Of a stretch of 64,000 nt of DNA, positions 9,117 through 17,607 are shown one piece after another. The DNA lies in NCBI RefSeq assembly GCF_039535115.1, contig NZ_BAAAWO010000001.1, positions 1,736,001 to 1,800,000 of the forward strand. Reading direction: 5' to 3'. Position 1 is the first letter of the stretch. Each line of letters starts with the position of its first letter. This DNA comes from Paeniglutamicibacter sulfureus. Lineage in GTDB: Bacteria; Actinomycetota; Actinomycetes; Actinomycetales; Micrococcaceae. The translations under genes were made by a program, and so were the position numbers. Below the pieces are notes generated by a model. It was given only the letters and a program-made list of their open reading frames with translations, made no database searches and had not been told where the DNA came from.

Positions 9117-9767
9117 TTAGGCTTCCTGCGGCAGGGCGGGCTGGTGTTGCACCGCCTCGAGACGCTGGCGACCGCTGAAGAACCATGGGCCATGCCCGGC
9201 CAGGGCGGCAACAGGCCACGTCACGTTGGCGACCGGGGCTTGGCCGGGGATTGCCCCGTGGTGGTGGGCCAGCACCCGGGCATGGGCCATGAGCATGCCC
9301 AGCGCGTTGGCCGCGGCCGTGGGCGCCGGAGTCGGCCAGAATCCCAGGGACTCGGCGGTGGCGCGGTGCACCCGTGCGGTGAATTCCGTCAGGATCGCCG
9401 GGGCGTTGGCCCTGAAATCCCGGATCCATCCGCGGACGGTGGTCTGCGGGCGGCCCAGCTGCGCGGCGATTTTCCGGTGCCCCGCTCCGGAGACAATGCT
9501 CGATTCCACGGCGTGCGCGATCACCGCAGCCGCATCGGCTCGACGGGCGGTCAACGCCACCGGCAGCAGGATATGGGTGCTCTGGCACTGATGGCAGCGG
9601 GCCCTGCGTGGCAGAACCCGGCGGTTCACGACCGGCACCTGGTATCTGATGATCCGCTCCCGCCCAAACCCCCACGGCTTCAAGGATCCACTGCACCGGG
9701 GGCAGCTCAGCGTGCGGGAGAAGAGCTGGAATTCGACAGCGGCGGGATCGTGGCTTACGGTGAGCAC
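9117..9767 (-). CDS. DUF6431-like zinc-ribbon/HTH accessory protein of the transposon
   Basis: A 216-residue protein with an N-terminal zinc-binding region (CPRC and CHQC, about residues 22-25 and 58-61) and a helix-turn-helix around residues 95-115 (GHRKIAAQLGRPQTTVRGWIRDF). Proteins of this layout occur directly upstream of the DDE/ATPase pair in actinobacterial elements. A role in end binding or regulation is likely but not shown. It starts at GTG 9767 and ends 88 bases before the transposase gene. It keeps an intact frame, so it is probably under selection with the element. Confidence 0.65.
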   Translation of the reverse strand: MLTVSHDPAAVEFQLFSRTLSCPRCSGSLKPWGFGRERIIRYQVPVVNRRVLPRRARCHQCQSTHILLPVALTARRADAAAVIAHAVESSIVSGAGHRKIAAQLGRPQTTVRGWIRDFRANAPAILTEFTARVHRATAESLGFWPTPAPTAAANALGMLMAHARVLAHHHGAIPGQAPVANVTWPVAALAGHGPWFFSGRQRLEAVQHQPALPQEA

Positions 9768-9850
9768 AGCGCGACTCGTTTCGCGTCAGAACGACCTGGT
9801 GCGGCTTCGAAACTGGCACCGGGTCGTTCGTCTTTAAGATCTGGATCCAA

Positions 9851-10137
9851 AAATCCAAGAACTAGGGTCTGTCGTCAGCCTGACGCCGCCGACGAAGAAG
9901 GTCAAGGGACAGATCCGGGAACGTTGAAGAAACCGTCTCATGGTCAGGCAACGCGACTACCCACGGTCATCCACTGCGACGCGCAACACCTGCCCGGCCC
10001 ACCTCGGTGACTTGATCAGAAGGTTGTCCGTCCCTAAGGGGTCGTGACTCGTCACAGTGTTGTTCCGAAGTGACCTCTACCCGGACCGGTGGCGGCCGAC
10101 AGCGGCCATGACCACATCCGTGAAGAGGAAGGTTCGA
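9851..10137 (+). other. Non-coding left end of the IS110 element; possible bridge RNA region
   Basis: No gene is visible in these 290 bases ahead of the IS110 recombinase. The stretch contains several small hairpins, for example GTGAC-TC-GTCAC near 10047 and GGCC-GACAGC-GGCC near 10095. IS110-group elements are known to encode a bridge RNA in the non-coding end upstream of the recombinase. The position and folding potential fit, but I cannot identify the target-binding or donor-binding loops by eye. Confidence 0.4.
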
Positions 10138-11222
10138 ATGACCGCCATGTCTATAGTCGCGCATTCACATGCGTTTGTCGTCGGTGTTGACACTCACGCA
10201 CGCAACCACGTCTATGCCATCATCAGCGCCAGCACCGGTGAACTAGTCGACACTAGGGAATTCCCCACCACAGGTGCCGGCATCAACCGAGCCATTGCTT
10301 GGGCGGCCCGCCGCACGGGCGCCGACCTCGCCACGCTCTGGGCGATCGAAGGCGCAGCATCCTTTGGGGCCGTCCTCGCCGGTGCCGTAGCCTCCGAGGG
10401 CTACCAGGTTGCAGAGGCGCCTCGGATGGACGCCCGGGCCAACCGCGGCGTCGGCAAATCCGACGAACTCGATGCCCAGCGAATCGCCCGGGCAGTGCTC
10501 CCGTTGGAGGAAAAGCAGTTGCGCCGACCCCGGCTGAACGACGGCATCCGCGCGGCCCTGCGGGTTTTGGTTTCCGCGCGTGATTCCATGACCGGGGCGC
10601 GCACGCGGGCCGTAAATGCGCTGACAGCATTGGTGCGTGTCAACGAGCTGGGCGTGGACGCCCGCAAGTCGCTGACCGGCGAGCAGATCACCGAGGTCTC
10701 GCGGTGGCGTGAGAGAGATGAGAATCTGGCGCTGTCGGTGGCCCGCAAGGAAGCGGTCCGGCTGGCAAAGCACATCGGTGAGCTCGACAAGGACCTGGCC
10801 GGTAACTCCCAGCAGATCACCGCTCTGGTCAAGGTCAGCGAGGCCGCGCCGTTGCTTGAGGTGAAGGGATTCGGTGCCATCACCGCTGCCACCTGTTTGA
10901 CCGTATGGTCCCATCGGGGTCGGGTCCATTCGGAGGCCGCATTCGCTTCCCTCGCCGGGGTGAACCCGATCCCCGCCTCATCGGGGAACACCGTCCGTCA
11001 CCGCCTCAACCGAGGCGGCGACAGGAAGCTGAACAGTGCACTGCACATGGTCGCAGTCACCCGAATGACCCACGACGAGGAAACCCGCCAATACGTCATC
11101 AAACGCGCGGCCGAAGGCCTGTCAACCAAGGAAATTCGCCGGTGTCTCAAGCGATATCTCGCCCGGCGGGTTTATCGCGTCTTCAACGCACATGAAGAGG
11201 CCCTAAGGAACGCTTGACAGAC
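9867..11222 (+). mobile_element. IS110 family insertion sequence
   Basis: The recombinase gene is flanked by GTCTGTC at 9867-9873 and its reverse complement GACAGAC at 11216-11222, a short inverted match that could mark the ends. IS110 elements lack long terminal repeats and have a short right end, which agrees with the repeat overlapping the recombinase stop codon. The limits are tentative. Confidence 0.5.
10138..11217 (+). CDS. IS110 family DEDD transposase/recombinase
   Basis: A 359-residue recombinase. The N-terminal RuvC-like DEDD set is D18 (GVDTH), E71 (AIEGA), D109 and D112 (KSDELDA). The C-terminal Transposase_20 domain carries the GFGAITAATCLTVW segment and the serine motif IPASSGNTVRH (Ser281/282), the expected nucleophile. 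ATG 10138 is chosen because GAAGAGGAAGG lies just upstream and the protein then begins at the conserved position; the open frame extends to 10057 but without such a site. The frame is intact. It lies between a three-gene transposon and an initiator tRNA gene. Confidence 0.88.
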   Translation: MTAMSIVAHSHAFVVGVDTHARNHVYAIISASTGELVDTREFPTTGAGINRAIAWAARRTGADLATLWAIEGAASFGAVLAGAVASEGYQVAEAPRMDARANRGVGKSDELDAQRIARAVLPLEEKQLRRPRLNDGIRAALRVLVSARDSMTGARTRAVNALTALVRVNELGVDARKSLTGEQITEVSRWRERDENLALSVARKEAVRLAKHIGELDKDLAGNSQQITALVKVSEAAPLLEVKGFGAITAATCLTVWSHRGRVHSEAAFASLAGVNPIPASSGNTVRHRLNRGGDRKLNSALHMVAVTRMTHDEETRQYVIKRAAEGLSTKEIRRCLKRYLARRVYRVFNAHEEALRNA

Positions 11223-11276
11223 ATAGAAGGGTCATTTTGTCCTATAGGCCCCGCGAGACGGGATCCTCGTTAAAGC

Positions 11277-11314
11277 AAACAGCCTCTGCTCCCATTCGGG
11301 AACAAAGGCTGTTT
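11277..11314 (-). terminator. Terminator of the initiator tRNA gene
   Basis: AAACAGCCT (11277-11285) pairs with AGGCTGTTT (11306-11314). Read on the minus strand it begins six bases after the tRNA 3' end and is followed by TGCTTTAAC. It is a clear short terminator for the tRNA transcript. Confidence 0.7.
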
Positions 11315-11319
11315 CTTTG

Positions 11320-11393
<74 letters not shown>

Positions 11394-11693
11394 TCGGTAG
11401 ATACAACAATAACAGTGGATGACCCAGCCACCTAATCGAGCGGTCAATTAGGTGAATTTACCTAGAATTGCGGCATATTCAGGCCATCGACGGTCACGTT
11501 CAGCCACTTTCATTGCCTAAAGACCGGCGAACACAGAATATTGCACAGTGAACTCGGTCACCTTCGCCATGGAGTGGGCGCTTCCGGCAGTCTCCCCTGC
11601 GGCAGATCCGCACCGGTGTAGCCGAGCCCCGCCCCTCCGGCGGCTTGGGGCTGCTGCATCCGCCCGCGAGGCCTCTCCCCCGGCACATTAACG
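11394..11693. other. Intergenic region between the tRNA and ccsB
   Basis: About 300 bases without a credible gene. It must contain the promoter of the tRNA gene, read to the left; TTGACC occurs near 11448 on the minus strand but I cannot pair it with a good -10 box. The rest looks like untranslated spacer. Confidence 0.4.
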
Positions 11694-11737
11694 CCGGTGG
11701 CCCCGTACCCGTCATTTGACGCGTACGGGGCCACCGG
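11694..11737 (-). terminator. Terminator after the cytochrome c maturation operon
   Basis: Bases 11694-11708 are the reverse complement of 11723-11737, giving a 15-bp GC-rich stem 16 bases after the ccsB stop (minus strand). Confidence 0.75.
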
Positions 11738-11753
11738 GCTCCAAGGGCTGGCC

Positions 11754-12770
11754 TTAGATGCCGGCGTACGAGTGCAGGCCGTTGAAGTAAATGTTCACGA
11801 TGGTGAAGTTGAAGACGATGCAGAGGTAACCAATGATGCTCAGCCAGGCCGAACGGGCACCTGTCCAACCGCCCGTTGCCCGGGCGTGCAGGTAGCCTGC
11901 GTAGACAACCCAGATGACGAAGCTCCAGACTTCCTTGGTGTCCCAGCCCCAGTAACGGCCCCAGGCTGCCTCGGCCCAGATCGCTCCGGCCATGACTGTG
12001 AAGGTCCACATCACGAAGGCAACCGCATTGATGCGGTAAGCAAAGTTTTCCAGAGGTGCTGCGCCGGGGACCAACCGCATGAACGGCATCTTGTCCTTCT
12101 TGCCTGCGGCAAGTGCATCCATTCGGGCATGTTGCACGAGTTGGAGCACGTTCATGGCGAAGGTGATCGTGAAGAGGGCCGAGGCAAGTACCGCGATGGA
12201 GACGTGAATGATCAACCAGTAGCTCTGCAGAGCGGGCACCAAGTGGGCCACGGGAGTCGGGAAGCCCATGGTGGCGCCGCACAGCATCACGGTGACCAGG
12301 CCGATGACGAAGGTGCCCATGAAGCGAAGGTCCTTTTTCAGCAACACGATCGAAAACACGAGGGCCACCAGGAAGGATCCTGTGGAGAGGAACTCGTACA
12401 TGTTGCCCCAGGGCACGCGAGCGGCCGCAATGCCACGGGCAACCACGGCGAAGCCCTGCAACAGCACGCCCAGCCAAGTCAGGGAAACGGCAACCTTCGC
12501 TGCCATGCGCTTTGCGGAGGCTGCTGTGTAGTCCATGGATTCATTGACCAACGGGTTCGACGAACCGTCCGCCGGAGGGGCATCCCGGACACCGGCCGCA
12601 ACCAAGGTCTTCTGTTCCGATGCGAGCGTTGCTGCATCGATCTCCTGGATCATCTTGCTGGACTTGGCAAGGTCCCATGCGAAGGCGATAAAAGCCGAGG
12701 CGTAGACAATTGCCGCCAGCAACATGAACAAGTCGCTGTACTGTCCCAGGGCCACGTTGATCGTGGGCAT
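11754..12770 (-). CDS. ccsB: Cytochrome c maturation protein CcsB (CcsA/ResC type)
   Basis: The haem-handling partner of ResB in system II cytochrome c maturation. The 338-residue protein has about eight membrane segments and the tryptophan-rich haem motif WGWDTKEVWSFVIW near the C-terminal end. Conserved His residues lie in the flanking loops (for example LIIHVSIAVLASALF). ATG 12770 gives the MPTINVALGQYSDL start; the longer frame would overlap resB. It is the last gene of the operon, 20 bases after resB, and is followed by a terminator. In M. tuberculosis and relatives ResB and CcsB attach haem to c-type cytochromes on the outside of the membrane. Confidence 0.92.
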   Translation of the reverse strand: MPTINVALGQYSDLFMLLAAIVYASAFIAFAWDLAKSSKMIQEIDAATLASEQKTLVAAGVRDAPPADGSSNPLVNESMDYTAASAKRMAAKVAVSLTWLGVLLQGFAVVARGIAAARVPWGNMYEFLSTGSFLVALVFSIVLLKKDLRFMGTFVIGLVTVMLCGATMGFPTPVAHLVPALQSYWLIIHVSIAVLASALFTITFAMNVLQLVQHARMDALAAGKKDKMPFMRLVPGAAPLENFAYRINAVAFVMWTFTVMAGAIWAEAAWGRYWGWDTKEVWSFVIWVVYAGYLHARATGGWTGARSAWLSIIGYLCIVFNFTIVNIYFNGLHSYAGI

Positions 12771-12790
12771 GTCGTTTTCCAAAGGGTCTC

Positions 12791-14410
12791 CTAGACTCCG
12801 GCTCGCGCATTCGCGGGCCACTGCTGCTCAAGAAGCTTACGCAGCTCCTTGGCTTCGGATTCAAGTCGGTGGTCTTCACCACGGGCCAGCAATCCGTATT
12901 CGATTATCCGCTCTTCGCGGCCCGAGCCGTCAACGGAGTTCTTGATTTTCACCCAGGCACGGCGGCGCGGGGTAAAGAGCGAGATGGCCAATCCCAACAA
13001 GGCAAGCGCCGCAAAGATTGCCACCGGGCGCTTGCTGGGGTCATAGGCGATATCCACGCCAATGAAACGCTTGAGCCCGTCAAAGGAAATGCTGCCCTTT
13101 CCATCGGGCAATTCGTACGTCTGCCCGGCACCCAAGACAATTCCGCCTGCATCAAGGTTTCTACTGTTGAGTTCGGTGAGCTCGTCAGTTTCAAGCACGT
13201 ACACATTCTGTGGCGTACCGTCATCCAGTCCCAGGTTCCCGTAGTAGGAGTTCAGCTGCAGCTGCGGGTTGATCGCGTTCGGGTCGCCGGATATTGCAAA
13301 CCCAGTCTCATCGGTCATGGCCGTGGGCAGAAGGAATCCCTGGAATCCAAGTTGCTCGGGATTCGCGTCGGGGACCTTGACGACCATCAACGAGGTGTAC
13401 ATGCCATCCTGGGGCACCGAGACCACGGGACCGCTGAAGGAGATGTCTCCGTTGCCGTCACGTACTGTAACGACGGGGGCGTAGCCGTTGCCAACCAGGT
13501 ACATGTCAGCGCCATCGATGCGCAACGGATGGTTGACCCGAAGTTTTTCCTTCTCAGGTTCGGCATCCGGACTGCGCCGGGTCTCGACCTCGGCCGTGAA
13601 ATCGATTGGCTGGCCGAAGTGTGTCGTGGATTCGCGGTCAAAGGTGATATTGAACTTGTCGAGCTTTACCGAATATGGATCCAGGGAGTCTTCCTGGAAC
13701 CAGGTTCCGGGCTTGAAGGAATCGTAGGACACCAAGGAATTCACGAAGGTCTCCCCCTCGACAAGTACCCGCTGTCCGTTGTACCCGAAGGCGCCACCGA
13801 CTCCAACCGAGGCCAATAGGCCAACGAGGGAGATGTGAAAGAGCAGGTTGCCGATTTCACGACTGTATCCACGTTCCGCGCCTACTGATGGGCTGGCGCC
13901 CTCTGGCCTGGCTTCGGAGCGGTACCCACGCTTCTTGAGAAGCCCGGTGATATCCCGTACGACTTGTTCGTCGCTGATTCCCGACTCGTCAGCAGTCTGG
14001 ATCTCGATGGTGCCGTTCTGGGGCAACCGGTTAAGTCGTGACGGGGTTCTGGGTGGCGGTGTGCGAAGCGCCTGCGCGTGCTTTTTTACGCGCGGCAGGA
14101 TGCACCCGACCAGGGAGATGAACAGCAATAGGTAGATCGCCGAGAACCACACCGAAGAATAGACGTCGAAGAGCTGGAAACGGTCGAGCCATTCCCCGGT
14201 CGTCGGCTTATTGGTCAGGTAGGTTGTCACCTGCTCCGGGTTGATGGAGCGCTGGGGGAAAAGCGACCCGGGTACTGCTGCCACGGCCAAAAGCAGAAGC
14301 AGGAAGAGCGCCGTGCGCATGCTGGTGAGCTGGGTCCAGCCCCATCGGAGCATGCCCTTGAAACCGAGGGCCGGGACCGCTACATCTTTTTTAGAATCTC
14401 TTTTTGCCAT
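12791..14410 (-). CDS. resB: Cytochrome c maturation protein ResB
   Basis: A 539-residue ResB/Ccs1 protein. Three membrane segments occupy the first 220 residues (near 30-50, 85-105 and 190-210), a large extracytoplasmic domain follows, and a last membrane segment lies near residue 485. The start MAKRDSKKDVAVPALGFKGM and the segment TALFLLLLLAVAAVPGSLFPQR are family-typical. It works with CcsB to deliver haem to apocytochrome c. The ATG overlaps the ccdA stop by one base (TAATG), so translation is coupled. Confidence 0.92.
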   Translation of the reverse strand: MAKRDSKKDVAVPALGFKGMLRWGWTQLTSMRTALFLLLLLAVAAVPGSLFPQRSINPEQVTTYLTNKPTTGEWLDRFQLFDVYSSVWFSAIYLLLFISLVGCILPRVKKHAQALRTPPPRTPSRLNRLPQNGTIEIQTADESGISDEQVVRDITGLLKKRGYRSEARPEGASPSVGAERGYSREIGNLLFHISLVGLLASVGVGGAFGYNGQRVLVEGETFVNSLVSYDSFKPGTWFQEDSLDPYSVKLDKFNITFDRESTTHFGQPIDFTAEVETRRSPDAEPEKEKLRVNHPLRIDGADMYLVGNGYAPVVTVRDGNGDISFSGPVVSVPQDGMYTSLMVVKVPDANPEQLGFQGFLLPTAMTDETGFAISGDPNAINPQLQLNSYYGNLGLDDGTPQNVYVLETDELTELNSRNLDAGGIVLGAGQTYELPDGKGSISFDGLKRFIGVDIAYDPSKRPVAIFAALALLGLAISLFTPRRRAWVKIKNSVDGSGREERIIEYGLLARGEDHRLESEAKELRKLLEQQWPANARAGV

Positions 14411-15204
14411 TAGATGGGCAACCTGACCTCATTGGTGAACCAATCCTGTAATTGCGTAACCCAGGAACCCCATAGGCCGGTGGCCATCAAGATTCCCAGA
14501 AGTATCAACATGCCGCCGCCGAAGCGCATGATCGCCAACTGGTGCCGACGGAAGAACTTCATGGCCCCCATGCCACGCCGAAGCGCCGTGGCGATGAAGA
14601 GAAACGGGAGCCCCAGACCCATGCAGTAGAAGAACGTCAACAAGGCACCCTTGGCGGGGTTTGGGTCGATTCCTGTGCTCATGGCCAGCACCGCAGCCAA
14701 CGTAGGGCCGATACATGGCGCCCATCCCAGGCCGAAAGTGACTCCCAGAACCGGAGCACCCCAAAGGCCGGCAGGTGGTTTCCGATGGATCTTCGCATCG
14801 CGTTGCATGAAGGAAAAGCCACCCATGAAAACGACACCCATGAGAATCACTACCGCGCCCAAGACCTGGATGATCCAGGCACCCTCGAATTGCATCCACG
14901 CAGCGATTTGCGAAAAGACCACGCCCGCCAGGACAAAGACGGCAGTGAAGCCCAGGATAAACAGGCCGATGCCTGTGACCATACGGCCGCGCTTTTGATC
15001 TGCGAGGTCGGCACCGGACAGGCCAGTGACGTACCCCAAATAGCCGGGAACCAAAGGCAACACGCAAGGCGACAGAAAGGAGACGAGCCCTGCAAGGATG
15101 GCAACGGGAACCGCGAGAATCAGTGAACCGTCCTGGATGATCTCAGCAAATTGGTTGCCTTGGGCCGGTAGCGTCAAGGCGCCGGCCAGCACGGAGTCGA
15201 TCAC
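14410..15204 (-). CDS. ccdA: Thiol-disulfide transporter CcdA
   Basis: A 264-residue protein with six membrane segments. It carries the two redox cysteines expected for CcdA, one in LSPCVLPLVPGYLGYVTG and one in GLGWAPCIGPTLAAVLA. It moves electrons from cytoplasmic thioredoxin to the TlpA-like protein outside, keeping apocytochrome cysteines reduced. It begins with GTG at 15204, overlapping the TGA of the upstream thioredoxin-like gene (GTGA), so the pair is translationally coupled. Confidence 0.93.
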   Translation of the reverse strand: MIDSVLAGALTLPAQGNQFAEIIQDGSLILAVPVAILAGLVSFLSPCVLPLVPGYLGYVTGLSGADLADQKRGRMVTGIGLFILGFTAVFVLAGVVFSQIAAWMQFEGAWIIQVLGAVVILMGVVFMGGFSFMQRDAKIHRKPPAGLWGAPVLGVTFGLGWAPCIGPTLAAVLAMSTGIDPNPAKGALLTFFYCMGLGLPFLFIATALRRGMGAMKFFRRHQLAIMRFGGGMLILLGILMATGLWGSWVTQLQDWFTNEVRLPI

Positions 15205-15827
15205 AACGACTCGGTGAGAGCCGTGGTTATCAGGGCCTTGAGTGTGGGTTTGTCGGCAACACCAAGAATGCGGGCAGAAACGCGCCCCTGCTTGTCCAGC
15301 ACCAACGTGGTCGGTACGGCCTTAAGCGGAACGTATTTGGTCATGGCGAGTTGGATCGTCCCCTGAGTGTCCTGCACAGAGGGGTATTTGATTCCGAAGG
15401 TGCGCTCAAAGGCTTCTGCCGCTTCCTTCTCATCCCGCACGTTGATGCCGATGAATTCCGCTTTGCCCTTGAACTCCTCATTGAGTTCGACCATGTGCGG
15501 GGCTTCGATCCGGCATGGAGCACAAGCCGCATACCAAAAATTCAAGACAGTAGCCTGCCCGGCCCAAGTGGCCGAATCGATAGTGGTTCCGTCATAGGCC
15601 ACCGCGTTGATCTTTACGGGTTCGGTGCGTGAAGCTGGACCGTATTCCTCCACAGAACCGTCACCGGCAATGTAATTCTTGTTGTTGCCTTCCCTTGCCT
15701 GCTTGGCTAGGGGATCTTCGTCCCCCACACACGCTGCCAGCGGCAGCACGGCGGCACCAAGCAGTGCTGCGCGCAAGAATGTACGTCGTCCCAAGCGCTG
15801 TGCTCGGGACGAGATGGGATCGATCAT
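15201..15827 (-). CDS. TlpA/ResA-like thioredoxin lipoprotein
   Basis: A 208-residue extracytoplasmic thiol-disulfide oxidoreductase. The signal peptide has a twin-arginine motif (GRRTFLRA, Arg14-Arg15) and a lipobox LAAC with Cys33, so it is probably a Tat-exported lipoprotein. The redox site is CAPC at 102-105 in the context FWYAACAPCRIEAP, followed by thioredoxin-fold segments and the cis-proline AVPTT. Start ATG 15827 has GGAGCTTGAG upstream; the longer open frame would add 30 residues ahead of the signal peptide. It is electron acceptor of CcdA and reductant for apocytochrome c. Confidence 0.9.
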   Translation of the reverse strand: MIDPISSRAQRLGRRTFLRAALLGAAVLPLAACVGDEDPLAKQAREGNNKNYIAGDGSVEEYGPASRTEPVKINAVAYDGTTIDSATWAGQATVLNFWYAACAPCRIEAPHMVELNEEFKGKAEFIGINVRDEKEAAEAFERTFGIKYPSVQDTQGTIQLAMTKYVPLKAVPTTLVLDKQGRVSARILGVADKPTLKALITTALTESL

Positions 15828-15831
15828 GATC

Positions 15832-16494
15832 TCAAGCTCCAGGGATGTTCGCAGCGTTCGCCAGAAGGTCCACGCTAGGTTCTGCATATCGGACTGCGAC
15901 CAGACTTTCACCATCAAAGTCCAGGCTAGTCACGGAGGTGAGAGTGCACTCGCGTTTCCGCGGGTCGTGCCATAGGGCTCTGCCCTCGGCGGAGCGGCGT
16001 GTCACCCAGATGGGCAGCTGATGGCTGACCAAAATGGCTTGCGCCCCCCGTCCGCCAAGTTCGACCGCGCGATCACGGTGTTCAACAATGGCGGTCATCA
16101 TTCGTTCCACCTGGTCCCGGTAGGGTTCCCCCCAGGATGGACGAAATGGATTGACGACATAGGACCAATATTTTGGTTCCCTCAGTCGATTCTTGATCTG
16201 GGAAAGTCCTTGGAAGCGGTTCTCCGCTTCGATAATGCGATCATCTGTCATGATTTCCAGGCCCAAAGCCTGCGATGTCGGCATTGCCGTTTCCTGAGCC
16301 CGAACGAGCGGAGACGACACCAAGTAGGTGATATTGGCACCCGCGTTCCGTTGCTCCGTGAAGTATTCCGCGGCGCGCTCGGCCATTTGGTTGCCTAGAT
16401 CGGAAAGGTGAAATTCCGGTAGTCGACCGTAGAGGACCCTGTCCGGGTTATACACTTCGCCGTGACGAAGCAGGTGAACGGTGGCAGTCGACAT
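15832..16494 (-). CDS. Histidine phosphatase family protein
   Basis: A 220-residue phosphoglycerate-mutase-fold phosphatase. The catalytic RHGE box (LLRHGEVYNPDRVLYGRLPEF) is at residues 10-13, the second Arg/Glu set is in LVSSPLVRAQETA, and the second histidine is in AILVSHQLPIWV. The substrate is unknown. It is the first gene of the cytochrome c maturation operon, ending four bases before the TlpA-like start, and this neighbour relation is common in actinobacteria. Confidence 0.88.
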   Translation of the reverse strand: MSTATVHLLRHGEVYNPDRVLYGRLPEFHLSDLGNQMAERAAEYFTEQRNAGANITYLVSSPLVRAQETAMPTSQALGLEIMTDDRIIEAENRFQGLSQIKNRLREPKYWSYVVNPFRPSWGEPYRDQVERMMTAIVEHRDRAVELGGRGAQAILVSHQLPIWVTRRSAEGRALWHDPRKRECTLTSVTSLDFDGESLVAVRYAEPSVDLLANAANIPGA

Positions 16495-16764
16495 AGTTTA
16501 AGTGTCTCAAATCTTTGTACCGTTACCTAAACCGGACACTTGATTTTGCCCACGCACGAGGCTCATGGCGAGCACCGAAAGCGCAATTGCTGAACCGGAA
16601 ACGACATCGCGTCCTCGTCGGCGGCGTGCGATCCCTGTCCCGAGGAAGGACTTCGGCGAGTGTCCCGATCCAATCGGAAAACCATCCTTTCGGAGGGGTG
16701 AAAAGCAATCTTCAACCGATATCGTGAGGGTAAGCCGTAGTTCGTCAAACTAAAGGAGCAGGTC

Positions 16765-17511
16765 ATGTCAACCCCTGAGAATGATCCCGTGAACCCAGAG
16801 AAGCCATCGCAGGAACCGGCACCCCCGCAGTACGGACAGCGCGCACCGCAGGATCCGAATGCCGCCGGACAACCTCCCTACGGCCAACCTCCACAGAACG
16901 GGACTCCGCCAACTAATCCGTACGGCCAGCACCCCAACCCGTACGGCCAGCCCGCCCCAGCAAACAACCCATACGGTCAGCAGCCGCCGCAGACGCCCTA
17001 CGGCCAGCAGCCATACGGCGGCTTCCCCGTTCCGCCGCAAGGCAACTTTGCTCCGCCCCAGATGCCGACCCATCGACCCAAGGAACTGGACACCTCCTTC
17101 TGGGCAATCATCGCGGCCGGCGTCGCATTCCTGCTGAGCTCGGTGTTCGGTTTGAGCACCACCGCGATCATGGAGCAGCTTCGGGCAGTCCCCGAATTGG
17201 AGGAACAGCTTTCGGCTGCTGGCATGAGCGTCTCCGACGCAATTCCCATGATCCAGACCACCGCAATCGTGTTCGCCGTGATCGGCTTGTTGATTTACGT
17301 TCTGATCGCGTTCATGATCCGCAAGGGAAGCGGCGTTGCACGCATCTTCGCGACGATTCTGGCTGTCCTGTCGTTGTTCAGCATTGCCAGCGGGGTCCTG
17401 ACGGCCCTTTCCGTCGTCCTGGGAGTGGTTGGCGTCGTGTTTGCCTGGTTGCGTCCCTCCAGCCAGTACATTGCCGCTCGTCGGGCAGCACGTAAAGCCG
17501 GATACCGCTAA
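16765..17511 (+). CDS. Proline/tyrosine-rich membrane protein with PYGQ repeats
   Basis: A 248-residue protein. Residues 1-105 are a disordered cytoplasmic region rich in Pro, Gln, Asn and Tyr, with repeats of NPYGQ, QPPYGQ and TPYGQQPYG. Residues 112-135, 170-192 and 200-230 are membrane segments. The ribosome site is AAAGGAG ten bases before ATG. Many actinobacterial membrane proteins carry such a low-complexity N-terminal region; the function is unknown. A strong hairpin follows. Confidence 0.75.
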   Translation: MSTPENDPVNPEKPSQEPAPPQYGQRAPQDPNAAGQPPYGQPPQNGTPPTNPYGQHPNPYGQPAPANNPYGQQPPQTPYGQQPYGGFPVPPQGNFAPPQMPTHRPKELDTSFWAIIAAGVAFLLSSVFGLSTTAIMEQLRAVPELEEQLSAAGMSVSDAIPMIQTTAIVFAVIGLLIYVLIAFMIRKGSGVARIFATILAVLSLFSIASGVLTALSVVLGVVGVVFAWLRPSSQYIAARRAARKAGYR

Positions 17512-17530
17512 TCATCAAAACGCTAAGAAG

Positions 17531-17574
17531 TGGTCCGTGGGATTCAGCCGTTGCCGGTGGAATCCCACGGACCA
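17531..17574 (+). terminator. Perfect 15-bp stem-loop, bidirectional
   Basis: TGGTCCGTGGGATTC (17531-17545) is the exact reverse complement of 17560-17574, followed by TTTGAGTTT. It separates the convergent genes for the PYGQ-repeat protein and Rex and probably serves both. Confidence 0.8.
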
Positions 17575-17607
17575 TTTGAGTTTAAGACCGGTTCCCGTGG
17601 GCGATTT

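Larger units (their letters stand above)
6529..9850 (-). mobile_element. Three-gene transposon: DUF6431 HTH, DDE transposase, AAA ATPase
   Basis: Three genes on the minus strand (DUF6431-like, 9767-9117; DDE transposase, 9028-7481; ATPase, 7484-6669) form one transposition module of the TniA/TniB or IS481/ExeA type. The left end probably starts at TGTTGACC (6529), because two copies of TTTGACGAYGAA lie just inside at 6546 and 6570, 24 bases apart, like transposase binding sites. I could not find a matching right end; weaker TTCG-containing boxes lie at about 9780, 9806 and 9827. The right limit given is therefore approximate and the right end may be damaged by the neighbouring IS110. Confidence 0.55.

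Noticed and set aside
11500-12477. A 325-residue minus-strand frame overlapping ccsB
   Set aside because: Shadow of ccsB in another frame; it crosses the operon terminator and has no domain.
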